Source: Carya illinoinensis (lineage: Eukaryota; Streptophyta; Magnoliopsida; Fagales; Juglandaceae). From it: a stretch of 64,000 nucleotides of DNA. The notes under the pieces were generated by a model. It was not told the origin of the DNA. It saw nothing but the letters and a program-made list of their open reading frames with translations, and did not search any database. The stretch spans positions 36,622,001 through 36,686,000 of the forward strand of contig NC_056755.1 of assembly GCF_018687715.1 (NCBI RefSeq), read 5' to 3'. Below, in pieces: positions 42,958 through 53,893 of the stretch; within the stretch, counting starts at the first letter, position 1; every line of letters starts with the position of its first letter. The position numbers were made by a program, and so were the translations under genes.

Positions 42958-45145
42958 ATGAAGATAGGAACACAAAATATTTCCATACTTGTGCCAATCA
43001 AAGAAGAAGAAGAAACAACATTAAAGAGGAGCAGCAATTTACAAGAGGGCTGCAAGTGGCTAGAGGGGGTACCAATGTCAATCATCTACTCTTTTGCAAA
43101 TAATTGCATTTTATTTGGAAAGGCCAGGATTGGGCCAGTTCCTTAATAAAGACAAGACTTCTGGTTTTTTCAGTAGAAATACTAAGGCAGTAGATAGGAA
43201 GGCCATAAAGGAAGCTAGTAATTCTTTTGTTTGTGGAACCTCTGAGAAGTACCTTGGTTTTCTTGCTATGGTTGGATGATCAAAGCTCAATACTTTCTGG
43301 AATCTTAAAGAAAGAATATGGCAGAAAATGACTAGTTGAGAAAACAACTTTATATCACAAGCCAGTAAATAAGTCATGATTAAGGCAGTTTTGCAGGCCA
43401 TACCTACATATACCATGTGTGTTTTCAAACTACCTAAGAAATTGTTACAGGAGATCAATGGCTTGTTTGCCAAATTCTGGTGGGGTAAATAGCAGGAGGG
43501 GAAGGGGATTGTGTGGAGGAAGTGGGATAAGATGGCACTGTAGAAAGGTAGTGGTGGCATGGGCTTTAGGGACTTGGAAAGCTTTAAAACAGCTCTTCTT
43601 GCTAAATAAGGGTGGAGGCTAATTAAACTCCCTAATTCCTTGACAATTGTGATATTCTAGGAAAAATACTATTGAAAGTCAAGCTTTCTGGAAACAAAAC
43701 TAGGTTCACAGCCTTCTCTTGTTTGGAAAAGCATATGGTCAGTTAGGGAACTGTTAAAAGAATGGATTAGGTGGAGAGTAGGTGATGGGAGATACAATAA
43801 GATCTGGGGCTCTAAGTGGCTTCTTAGCCCTTCTTCTTATGCTGTTCAATCTCGAGTATCTTTGCTGTAGACAGACTCAAGGGTTGAAGCTTTAATTGAT
43901 AAGTAAAAGGGTGAGTGGGATGGAAAACAATTAGAACCATTTTTCATAGAGAAGAGGCTAAGAAGATTCTTATAAGATTCTTATCATACCATTGAGTAGA
44001 GGTAGAACTAAAGATAAGATGTTTTGGGGTCCCTCAAAAAAGGGGAATTTTTATGTTAGAAGTGCATATTTTCTACATATGGATAGAAGGGAGAACATTA
44101 AAGGAGAGAGCTCAAAAGAAGTTAAATAGGATGAAAGGTGGAAGAATATATGGGACTTGGAGGTGTTAGGAGTATCAAAAATGTTCCTTTGGAAAGCTAG
44201 CAATGACCTATTACCTACTAAAGTGAATCTCTATAAGAGGGAAGTGATGAAGAATAAAAGGTGCCCTATGTGTGAAGCTGAAGAAGAGTCCCTTATGCAT
44301 GTGCTGTGGGAGTGTTGCAGCAAATGATATTTGGGAAGTGATAATAGCGATGTTAAAAAATGGGGCAAATTTGAAGGAGACTTTCTGCTATTGTGGGAGA
44401 AATTCATGCCTTCTTTAAGGAAGAGTTAGCTGGAGGAGTTGAAAGTGACATTCAGAATGGTATGGCTGCATAGAAATGGTTTTGTTTTAAAAAAAAAAAA
44501 AGAGTGGAATGTCCTAGGAATCTAATTATTTCTACAAAGGTTACTCTAAAAGACTATCAAGCTACTCAAAATTCTTGCAAACCTGGTTGACAAGTGCAAA
44601 TTAATGGGGAAAATAATCTAAGGTGGGGAAAACCAGAAAGAGGATTTGTAAAGGTTAAATAGGATGCTTCTTTGGACCTAAAAAGGAAGGTAATAGGAAT
44701 TGGTATCATGATTAGAGATGAGGAAGGCAAGGCCTTGGTTGTTGTGTGTGATCAGAAAGCAAATGTAGAAGAAGCAGTTGTGGCAGAATGTTATGCTTTG
44801 AGAAAAGCAGTAGAGTTGTGCTGTGATCTTAATATTTAGAAAGCTAGATTCAAAGGGGATGCAAAGGAAGTCATCTTGGCAGTGTGCAGTGATGAAGAAA
44901 CGTTGACCTGTTATAGCCTTATAGCAGAGAATGTCAAATTTAATTTCAAGAACATATCAAAATGGACTATAAAGTTTGCTCATAGAGAAAAGAATGTAGT
45001 TGCTTATACTTTAGCAAAAAAAGCATTGGTTATAGATGAAGAAAAAGTGTGGATAGAGGATGTCGTAGATTTTATTGTGGGATGTCTAAATAGAGACAAC
45101 AATTGTATTACTCGATTTCCAAATGAAATGCAAAGTTTATATTAA
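42958..45145 (+). pseudogene. LINE ORF2 relic (RT end, zf-RVT, RNase H)
   Basis: A plus-strand, 5'-truncated LINE. It starts in the reverse transcriptase just before the catalytic box, here SFANNCILFGKAR (43090-43130): both catalytic aspartates are asparagines. Then KYLGFLAMVG, an ATPTYTMCVFKLPKK-like block near 43400, and INGLFAKFWWG near 43460. zf-RVT: WKASNDLLPTKVNLYKREV and CPMCEAEEESLMHVLWEC (about 44190-44320). RNase H: GIGIMIRDEEGKALVVV, AVVAECYALRKAVELC, and HREKNVVAYTLAKKA (to about 45030). It ends with a stop at 45143-45145 followed by an A-rich tail (45144-45160). Many stops and frameshifts are present. Confidence 0.88.
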
Positions 45146-45167
45146 AAAAAATAAAAAATATCTAGAT

Positions 45168-45530
45168 CGAAGTAGATCGTAGCATGATTTTATCTAGTCA
45201 ATGGCGGAACAAGGAATTCTATTTTGGGGGCATATTGATGTATGCATTGACCTATGCAATGACAATAATGCTTGCATTCATGTCTATGTGTATGTATATG
45301 TATATATTATACACTTTATTGTTTATAATTATAAGAAAACACATTTAATTCCATATTCTTTCAATTTATAATAAATATTTTTTGGATTGTATATTGTTTT
45401 AACTCATATTTCCAATTTTTTTAATTTTTGGTGGGAATTTCTTTTTTTTATGTATACTCATTTTTATATTTTGGATGCAAAAATTATTATTTTTAAAAAA
45501 TATAGAACCATTTTTTCATACTTTTAAGAA
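45168..45530 (+). repeat. Dispersed repeat R, copy 2
   Basis: Same orientation and similar length as 788-1157, starting at ATATCTAGATCGAAGTAGA just after the LINE A-tail and ending after CATACTTTTAAG. See copy 1. Confidence 0.7.
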
Positions 45531-46005
45531 GACTCAAGAATTTTATATGCAATTAGAAGAAAATTTTCATATTTTTAAAAGATTTTAAGGAGTTTTTAAA
45601 TTTTTTAGGATAATATTAGTTTTTATCAAATTTTATTTGAATTTAAATAATAATAATAGTTATGTTCTTTTGGGAGGTTAGGGTGCCCATGTTCCTTTTT
45701 CCATCCTTTTTGTTGCTATAGCACTTAATTTTATAAAAAAATGTGCTTCTCCATTATCTGGTTGAATTATATCTTTCAACACACATTATAGGCTATTCTC
45801 TTGAGATTAAGGTGTTTGTGCTTTCATTTATTTTTCCTCAAGGCAATAAAGAGAATGCAAACAGTTTGCTTTTCTATGTTATTTCCTTTTGGCATATCGA
45901 ACTAGCAAGAAAGCCTAACACTTCTTAAAGGATATGACAAAACAATATGGTCAGCCTTCATTTAAGTAAAAAATGATGAAAAAACCTAAAAAGACTAAGG
46001 CTCCA
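45531..46005. other. Spacer, nothing recognised
   Basis: T-rich sequence. The frame at 45743-45928 has no recognisable domain. Confidence 0.5.
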
Positions 46006-46341
46006 TTTGGTTTCATAGATGGTCTCAATCCATCTCATCTTAACATCCAAACATCATTCAAACATAAACGCTTTTTAATTTCATACTTTTAATTTTTTTA
46101 TCTAATTATTACAACTTTCCCAACTTCCAAACAAAACACAAAAGAAAATTTAATTTTTTCAAATCTCAAAATAAAAATAACATTAAAAATCTATATTCTA
46201 ATTATATTTTAACTTTATAATATTTTTATTCACTTTTTTTTCTCTCATTTCCCAAAATCTCATAAAAAACATTTTAACTCAAATCATATCATTACTATTA
46301 ACAGATTTATCATCTTATCTTATCTCATCTATTTAACCAAA
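46006..46341. mobile_element. MITE-like element, copy 2
   Basis: 336 bp bounded by imperfect inverted ends (TTTGGTTTCATAGATG and CATCTATTTAACCAAA, a good match when reversed). It shares ATTACAACTTTCCCAACTTCC and TTTTCAAATCTCAAAATAA-type blocks with copy 1 at 255-436 but is longer, so copy 1 is probably an internally deleted member. Non-coding. Confidence 0.7.
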
Positions 46342-46384
46342 CGACGCATGAAACTCGATATATTTTTGGATAAAATAATCCGAG

Positions 46385-47030
46385 TGTTCACTGTGTGTTT
46401 CATACACCTACGGGCCAGGTTCTCAGGGGTCTGGGTCTTTGGTTTCTTGGGCCTTCGATAACAATGAGAGTGAGTAGGAAAGGGTGGCCTGCGATGGCCT
46501 AGGAAGCCTCTTATGCCTAAGTTAGCGATAGTTCTTTGGTGTTTCTGGAAGTAGGAGATTTAGTAAGTAAAAATGCTCAATAAGGAAAATTCGATTAGAG
46601 AAAAAGGTCGATCCCTTTATGTTAGGGTCGAGGGACTTTAAATATACAGCCCTAGGGGCCAGGAGGCCATACCCTGAGTCCTGGGGGGAAGGAAAGTTCC
46701 CCCAGAGCTCCTTCCGCCATACCGCTTTTAATGAGGTGTGGCCCTCTAGGTTCAGTCATTAATGCGGCATGATTGTCTGGTGAATTTATTTAATGCAGCA
46801 TGATCTCTCCATGCTGCTTTTGAGTCACATCCCTTTCCTCTGGTGTGCTTCTTTCCCTTTCCTCTGGTTTGGCTTCCCGCACTCTTTGTATAACGTCCTA
46901 TCCTGACCCGGACTGGCACTCCCGACTTCCATGGGCTATGGGTCCCATTCGGGTAGGGAGACCCTGAGAGGCCAAGTTCCTCGGGTCTTCCTGATGTTTG
47001 GTCTAGGCCAATCCTCGTGGGCTTAGGGCC
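46385..47030 (+). repeat. Left LTR of the non-autonomous element
   Basis: Pairs with 50206-50858. It contains TTTAATGCGGCATGAT-type units repeated twice within the LTR (near 46758 and 46790 in this copy), also present in the other copy. Confidence 0.75.
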
Positions 47031-47099
47031 TTGGGGAAAATCTCCACAACAGTTACCTCGCCAATTCTTAACAGACTAGGCTGATTGGAATTTCTTTAA

Positions 47100-49612
47100 T
47101 CTTGTCAAGTCTGCTTGCCATTTCTACCCGGTTGATTGAGCGAAATCATGTGTGGTCAGACTGCTCCACATGTCCAACACTGGTTCTACCGTTGCGAATC
47201 TTGAGGTGGTTCAAGGGGAGGTAATCCCAACACTTGATAATGATTGCTTTGTCTTTTTCCCCTATTTGTACTCATCTAGAGAACTTCTGCCACACCCTTG
47301 CCGCCTTCTCCTCATTCCTTTCAATATGCCTTTATTCTTCCATTCTCCATCGTTGGATTCTCTTTGTCCAACTGGCTGCCTAAAAATCTACCGAACCTTC
47401 GAGTCTCGAGTGTCATCCCAAGGCTGGCTTGTTGGAACCAGGCTATGCAAGCCACTATTAGCATTTTGAGGTCTTTCCTGACTTTCTTCAGTCGCTAGCT
47501 TTGACTTACGGTTTACTTGATACGGTGATTCTTGAAGCCCTCGCACCATGCGAGAGGGGAGGGTTGTTGGCATCGATGGCTCGGCGTCTTGTGCTGCCCT
47601 CTTCCCAAAGCATGTTTACCTGCAGGCTGAGACTACCCTTTCCTTACTCGATTTGAGAATTCTTTTATTGCCTTGGGTTCAACTCCATCTGAATGCTTGG
47701 CAAATCTTGATTTATTCCTGCATCTTGTGGTGATCGACTTTGTTGAAGTCTAACCCTGAGCATGCCTATCTAACTTACCATGAGTTCCTCTTGACTCACA
47801 ACGTAAAGAGGGGTGTTGGGGACATCTGTAGCTTGAGAGGGATGAGTGCCTTGGCAGTGCCAAAGCTGAGATATCGCAAGGTTTCCAACTGGACCAGTAA
47901 ATTTTTCTTTGTGTTTGGCTTAGGGTAGGAGTTCCCGATTGGTCGAATTGGTTGTGCGAAGTTCCTCATTGGGGCTTCATGAGGGGTTGTGCCTAGTGAC
48001 AAGGCCGTGCGCCCAACCGCTACACCAAATGAGCTGCGCCGTATTGTGACCATTTGGGAGTGGGTGACTCAGCATCCTCTTCTTTTCCATTCATAGGTTT
48101 TCCTTGGGAAGGATAATCTCGCTGCTTTCCTTCCTTTGGTGGGCCATGTTGTTCCCTTTACCCACGGCATTTTCATCTATCCAGAATTGAATAAGGAGAT
48201 GTCTCCTTCACCAATGCCTACTACTCGATCCTTGGCTAGGGAGTACATGTCTGAGGAAGTCTTGGATCATCTCGTGAGGGATCTGGAGTCTGTAGAAGAG
48301 GGTCTTCTACCCAAAGGTCTCCTTGAGAAGGAGTTACTGAAAGCAACACTTCGCCTGTTGTTGTCGTTGCTGGGCCGTTGGTTGGCACAACTATTAATAC
48401 TGCTGAAGACGATCGGCTGGTGACTAAGCCGGTTGTTCCTACCCTGCCGAGTCCTAGGAAGGCCAAGGTGGTTGATCTTGGTGTCCCTACCCCACTGAGC
48501 CCTGGAAAGGCCATGGCGACAGTAAGGAATTCCTAGGAGGGAAGTTGGTGTAGCCCCGAGGGCGAGGAAGAGTTGCCGTCATGTGATTGAGGGCACTATT
48601 GCGTCTTCTATTTGTAAGCCATGTGAGGTGGTTCTGGATGAACCTAAGGGAGACAGGGCGGACTTGCATTTTTCAGAAGATACATGCGAGGTTGTTCCAA
48701 CCCCTCCCTTGCTTGAGGGTGGGACTTGGCAGGAGGAAGCTTTGGAGTGGGAGTCTAGGTTGCTACAGAAGCCTTCCTTTGAGGTCCCTTATTATTTTAT
48801 GGTTCTCTCTTAGCCATACTCTCTCCCTTTCTTTTCATCCTTATATGTTTCTTCTAACTTCGGGATTTGCAAGGGGTTGAAAGGCTGGTCGAGCATATAG
48901 TGAATGGTCAAGAGACAGTCAAGAGGGAGAACCTGGAGCTTTGGTCTATGGTGACGACTCTCTATTATGCCAAAGGGGAGAGGGAGGAGAGAAGTTGCAT
49001 GGAGGTGGAGCTAGCTATGGCCAGACAGTGGGCCGTGATAGCCCAAGAGTTGCTAAGCAAGCTCCAGGAGACACTGGACCTGGCGCAGCAGAGAATGAGA
49101 GGCTAAGGAGCCTCAAGGACTTAAACACTCAGCGGCTCAAAATGTTGGAAAATGAGTGCTCAACTTTGCCAGCCATTAAGGAGGACCGAGGAGCTTTGTT
49201 TTTCATGGTTAGAATCCAAGGGTTGCCCAAGATGTGGTCATCAGGGATCTATGGAGAAACTTTTCACAGGTGCAAGAGGCCACCACCCAATCTAGCAAAC
49301 AATTGAGAATGGCTTTCTACATGCCAGATGAAGCTTTGTCTCAAGGGTATCTTAAGGGCTTTGAAAGGATGCGTGACGATGTCATCCTAAACCCTTAAGG
49401 AAGCTCTAAAGAGTTGGGGGCACACTTGTAGGCTATTGACTTTAGATACCACGAGTCTGATTCGATCGCCCTTAATCATGTCGGCATGATCGGGCGGGCT
49501 ATGATTCTGGATGCATTTCTCCAAGAGGATGATGACCACCTTCCTCCCGGTGGTGACGTTGGTGCTGATTTAGAGGGAGGCAACTTAGATGAGGTTGGGG
49601 CTAACCCCACCT
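47100..49612 (+). pseudogene. Gag-like protein remnant of the LTR element
   Basis: A chain of broken plus-strand frames. Near 47740-47930: AYLTYHEFLLTHNVKRG ... KVSNWTSKFFFVFGLG, a pattern I associate with gag-like proteins of plant non-autonomous LTR elements. Near 48010-48180: TPNELRRIVTIWEWVTQHPL and HVVPFTHGIFIYPELNKEM. Near 48880-49106: a coiled-coil-like helix (NGQETVKRENLELWSMV; AQELLSKLQETLDLAQQRM). An acidic end follows near 49530-49612. Stops occur throughout (for example at 47926-47928 and 49104-49106). No catalytic domain is present. Assignment as gag-like is from general pattern only. Confidence 0.45.
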
Positions 49613-50205
49613 AGCTTAGACAGGAGCCTGGCTCTCTCGAGGTGGGCCCCACTGGTCTTGAGGGGGGACTTAGGGGCTTCCCATGACTAATTTCTGCTTA
49701 GTGCAGCTGTCGAGCCTTTCCCTTTCTTTTTTCTTTCTTTTCTTTCTAGCAGGTTGTCATGTAACTGTTTGTCTTTGTTCTCTATCTATAAAGACTATGG
49801 ACGCCACGCATCTCTTTACTTCTGTATGTATATCTTGTGTGTTAGTACATCTTCTTTATGCCATGATTTCCCTTCTTTATTTTTTGGCTTTTCCTTATAG
49901 GGTCTATTCGTCTGTCTGTCGTGGAGATTTCTTTTTTCGAGAGGGACGCTTCATATTTTGTTGTTTTGGGTTCCTTGTCGTTCGCTCGTCTTTAGCTTTC
50001 CAATGAGACTGGTTCAATATCTGATGTTCCATTTGTGAATCTGTGCGAATCTTGGGCAGTTAGCCATTAATGTATATCTGTTAGTCTCCCTATGTTTATG
50101 GCCTTGGATAACTCCCGCCGCGTGTGCCATGGGATTCCTGTTGTGCTCTTCGCGAGATTTTCATTGGATTTGATAAGGCTCTGGGATACACACAAATGGG
50201 GCCAC

Positions 50206-50858
50206 TGTTGACAGCAAGTTTCATATGCCTAAGGTCTAGGTTCCCAGCTGTCCAAGTCTTTGGTTTCTTGGGCCTGCGATAAAAAAGAGAGAGAGTAGGA
50301 AAGGGTGGCCCTGAGATGGCCTGAAAAACCTCTGATGCCTAAGTTAGCAATAATTCTTTGGTATTTCCAAAAGTAGGAGATTTAAAAAGTAAGAATGCTT
50401 AGTAAGGAGAATTCGATTAGAGAAAAAAGCCGATTCCTTTACCTCAAGGTCGAGGGACTTTATATACCCAGCCCTAGGGGCTAGCAGGCCATACCTTGCA
50501 TCCTGGAGGGAAGGGAAGTTCTCTTGGACTCCTTCCGCCATACTGCTTTTAATGCGGCGTGGCCCTTTAGGTTCAGTTATTAATGCGGCATGATTGTCTA
50601 GTGAACTTATTTAATGCGGCGTGATCTCTCCATGCTGCTTTGGAGTCTCAACCTCTATCTCTAGCATGCTTCCTTCCCTTTCTTTGGTTTGGCTTCCCGC
50701 ATTCTTTGTATAACGTCCCATCCTGACTCGGATAGGCAAGCTCGACTTCCATGGACCTTGGGTCCCATTCAGGTTGCTGGGCAACCCTGTAGACCTAGGC
50801 CAGGTTCTCCGGGTCTTCCTATTGTCTACTTTGGGCCAATCCTCATGGGCCTGGGGCC
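50206..50858 (+). repeat. Right LTR of the non-autonomous element
   Basis: Collinear with 46385-47030. Similarity ends after CTCATGGGCCTGGGGCC near 50858. Confidence 0.75.
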
Positions 50859-51638
50859 ACCATGCATAATTAAAATCACAAGCCTATTATGTTGAAACCT
50901 TTAATTAATTAAATGGTTTTATTCTCTTAAAGATATTTAGCAAACTCTCTTATTTCATTTTATGATGAAAAATAGTATTTTGTGATTTTATAAAATAAAG
51001 TTTGAATTTTAATTTAGTACCATCGTATTTTATTTTCTCTATCTATTAGTTTAGTTAAATATTGTTAGATGTTTAAATCCCTACCCTTAGATCAGATTAA
51101 AAAGCCTAGGATGAATGGCATAGATTAAATAACCCAAACCTTAACTTTTTCCCTCACCTTCTCTCTCCTTAACCTTCAGTAGCCGCCCCCTTTCTCTCTT
51201 TCTCTCTACTTGTTTTCCCTTCTCCCCACCGTAGCCTCTCCTTGCGTAGCCTCAAGCCGTACCTGCTTGTTGCCAATGCCACCACCAGTAGCCTTCCCCC
51301 TCATTGGTGACCAACCCCTACCGAACCCAGCCCCCTATGGCACAGCCCCTTTCTCTCTCCTCCCTGTTTTTCCTCTCTCTCATTGGTTCTTCACCCTCTC
51401 CTGCACCACCATGACGTCGCCATGACCACCTCCTTCCTCCGCCCCCCATGGCCTCCAGCCATCACCACGAGCCTCCCCTGACCACCCATGACCTTCCCCA
51501 ACCTCCCCCTTTCCTTCAACCAGTCGTAGCTAGCACGAAATGGCCCCTAGCCTCTCATGGCTCCTCCACCTCACAAGCTTAGATCCATCACCTTATAGCC
51601 ACCGTGTGTGCCCCCCCCCCTTAATCGCGCACACCACC
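50859..51638 (+). repeat. LTR-like DNA, left of the Athila insertion
   Basis: AT-rich at first, then a C/T-rich block (51140-51630) of the kind seen in the gypsy LTR at 4840-5450 (CCTCCGCCCCCCATGG, ACCACCATGACGTCGCC). It is interrupted at 51638 by the Athila element and appears to continue at 62222. Frames through the C-rich block are compositional. No gene seen. Confidence 0.4.
51634..51638. repeat. Athila target-site duplication CCACC (left)
   Basis: CCACC before the LTR start (51639) matches CCACC at 62222-62226 directly after the 3' LTR. Confidence 0.8.
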
Positions 51639-53726
51639 TAATCAAGTTATAATATTGTGATTATTTTGCACTTAAATTCCAGTCAATCACACTTTTCTTA
51701 TTAGTAATTGAATGGGTTTGGCCTCAATAAATAAATTCTAACTCAATTGATCACAACTTAATTTTTTGGTCTTAATTTTTAATTTATTACATGAAATTGA
51801 GAAAATTAATTGTTTTTCACATGTGCAGGTGAGCGACATATGTTTGACGGACTCATGTGATTGAAAATGCAGCATATTATATGCTCTTCAAGTTGATAAG
51901 CTAATCTGTGCATCGGAATGAAACTGGACCTCACGAAAATTCTACGCAAAAGCACCACACTTCAAGATCCACCATGACTCACCTTGACCTTTCTTTCCAA
52001 AAGCACAACATGTTCACTTCAAGTGGTCTTCCATCAAACGAAAAGTTGATTCAACGAATTTAATTCTATTCACTTTGATTCCAAGTGAACCCCACAGCTG
52101 CATACCACATGACTTCACTTTGATTCAATGAATTTATCGTTCACACGGAAAAGTTCAACCTCACATGACACAGTTTGTCTTCAAGTGCACATGCATATTT
52201 ATTCTCTTCATGATATATCAACCTGGATCCCACGTTTGGAAGAATGAAAGGAAAGCTGGTGAATGATTGAATAGAAAAAGAAAGTCATCATTGAGGAGAA
52301 GAAGTGATGAGGCGATGGATGATTGTGAGCTGGCTGAAAACATGGGTTGGTGGAAAAAAAAAATTGAGCTGAAACATGATCCCACGTCTAAAGCCAGTGC
52401 ATGATTAAAGTGAAAGCAAAGTGAAGAAGTCGTGATTAAAGGCTGGCTATCTCTCCACCGAATTTGACATCATTGAAGAAGTCGTGATTAAAGGCTAGCT
52501 GTCTCTCCACTGAATTTGACATCATTGAAAGAAGTCGATGGGTGGGTTCATTATAAGAGTGTTAGTCGGTTTCATGCAAGTTTAATTTTAATTTTTCTGA
52601 ATCAGAATACGTGGGGAGTAGAGGTTGTTTCTTGAGCTTTCATTAATGGCTGGATGAGAAGGTGTGAGTCGGCAGGATTAGTTTATCTTGCTGAGTAGGA
52701 GACGTGTAGGGACATGGGAGTGTGAAGTCGGTGCTGCCTTAATTTCTTGCAGAAGTTTTAGTCGGTTTGGAGATTAATTTTCATTGGTGAAGTGAAGTTT
52801 TAGTCGGTTTTAATTCTTCTGGAGTTGAAGGGAGTCGGCTGGAATAATTTGATTGGCTAGGATTAATTTGATTGGAGGCAGGCAGGGAGTGTGATTAATT
52901 TTGCTAGCTCTCTGCTTGCGTTAAAGTGGAAAGACATGCTTGAATTTTCATTGAAGAAAGAGGGAAGTCGGTTGGAGTAGAGAGAGACATGGTTGGAGTT
53001 TTATTTTTTTTGGGTTTCTTTATGTTTTTCATTTGGCATCTGGGGGGCTGCGGCTTCTTCTTGATGAATTTCTTTTAGTTTCAATTTTTGTTTTCTGCAA
53101 TTCAGCGACTGCGTGGGTTTTATTCTCTTGACGTCGGCTGGTTTTTAAATTCTTTAAGCTTTCATTTAATAGTGCAATTGTTATGAATTAATTTTGAGAA
53201 TTTGTGATTTAAATACAAGGATGAACTCTAAAATCTTGGTTTTGAGACTTTTCAATTTTTAGTTTGTATTTTATCAATTACTTTCTAATCTAGTTTAATT
53301 CTTAGCTTTGTTTTATTAATGTCTTAGTTCCATTGCATATTAGATTGATTAAAGTTTAATTAGGAGTTAAATAATTTCAATTTCATTGTTTAATTTTTAG
53401 ATTAATTAAGATTGTTCAGTTTAATTTACTCTTTGATTGATAATTTCAATTTGTTAGTCTTTTACATTTCATTTTGATACTCAAAAATCTAAAAATATGA
53501 ATCTAGTCCATGACTAGTGCCCTTTTTCATTCTTGTTGCACTCTTCCATCTATTGCACATACCATCATTTTTATTTTTCTCTTTGTGAATATTTTCACCA
53601 TTTTAAACGAGTTTGATTTTAAGTAACTTTCCCTGAGGAGACGATCTAGGAATTTATTCTTAATTATTACATGACATCCTCCTGCACTTGGGATAACCTT
53701 TGTGCTACTCATTTTTTAGTGAGTCA
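51639..53726 (+). repeat. 5' LTR of the Athila-type element
   Basis: 2088 bp, starting TAATCAAGTT (the 3' copy has TGATTAAGTT, so the first G has mutated to A) and ending TTAGTGAGTCA. It contains a 52-bp tandem duplication near 52426-52530 (GAAGTCGTGATTAAAGGCT), also present in the 3' LTR, and a segment of about 400 bp (52728-53133) that is missing from the 3' LTR. Confidence 0.88.
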
Positions 53727-53732
53727 AGTTTT

Positions 53733-53750
53733 TGGCGCCGGTGTCGGGGA
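53733..53750 (+). promoter_or_regulatory. Primer binding site (tRNA-Asp type)
   Basis: TGGCGCCGGTGTCGGGGA, six bases after the LTR, matches the complement of the tRNA-Asp 3' end with two mismatches, as is common in Athila/Tat elements. Confidence 0.85.
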
Positions 53751-53893
53751 AAAGTTGTCTAACTTAAATTTAAACTTGTTATTTTTTTTATTATTATTAT
53801 TATTTTTTACTATCTTATCTCTGGTTACACATTTCATTAGCATCTACCACTCAGTCACTTGAAACTTATTTATGCTATTTAGATTGATGTTTC

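Larger units (their letters stand above)
46385..50858 (+). mobile_element. Non-autonomous LTR retrotransposon
   Basis: Two direct repeats of about 650 bp (46385-47030 and 50206-50858) bracket 3.2 kb. Both begin TGTT and share TTTGGTTTCTTGGGCC, GTAGGAGATTTA, GAATTCGATTAGAGAAAAA (left copy: AAATTCGATTAG) and a GGTCGAGGGACTTTA block. The interior has only broken frames with gag-like and coiled-coil features and none of protease, RT or integrase. A purine-rich stretch precedes the right repeat. The outermost LTR ends and a target duplication could not be fixed, and the right end may be truncated. It fits a large non-autonomous (LARD-like) element. Confidence 0.7.

Noticed and set aside
47152..47733. 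Several frames of 60-105 codons at the start of the non-autonomous element interior
   Set aside because: They overlap on both strands, and none shows a domain on its own; only the combined gag-like pattern further right was kept.
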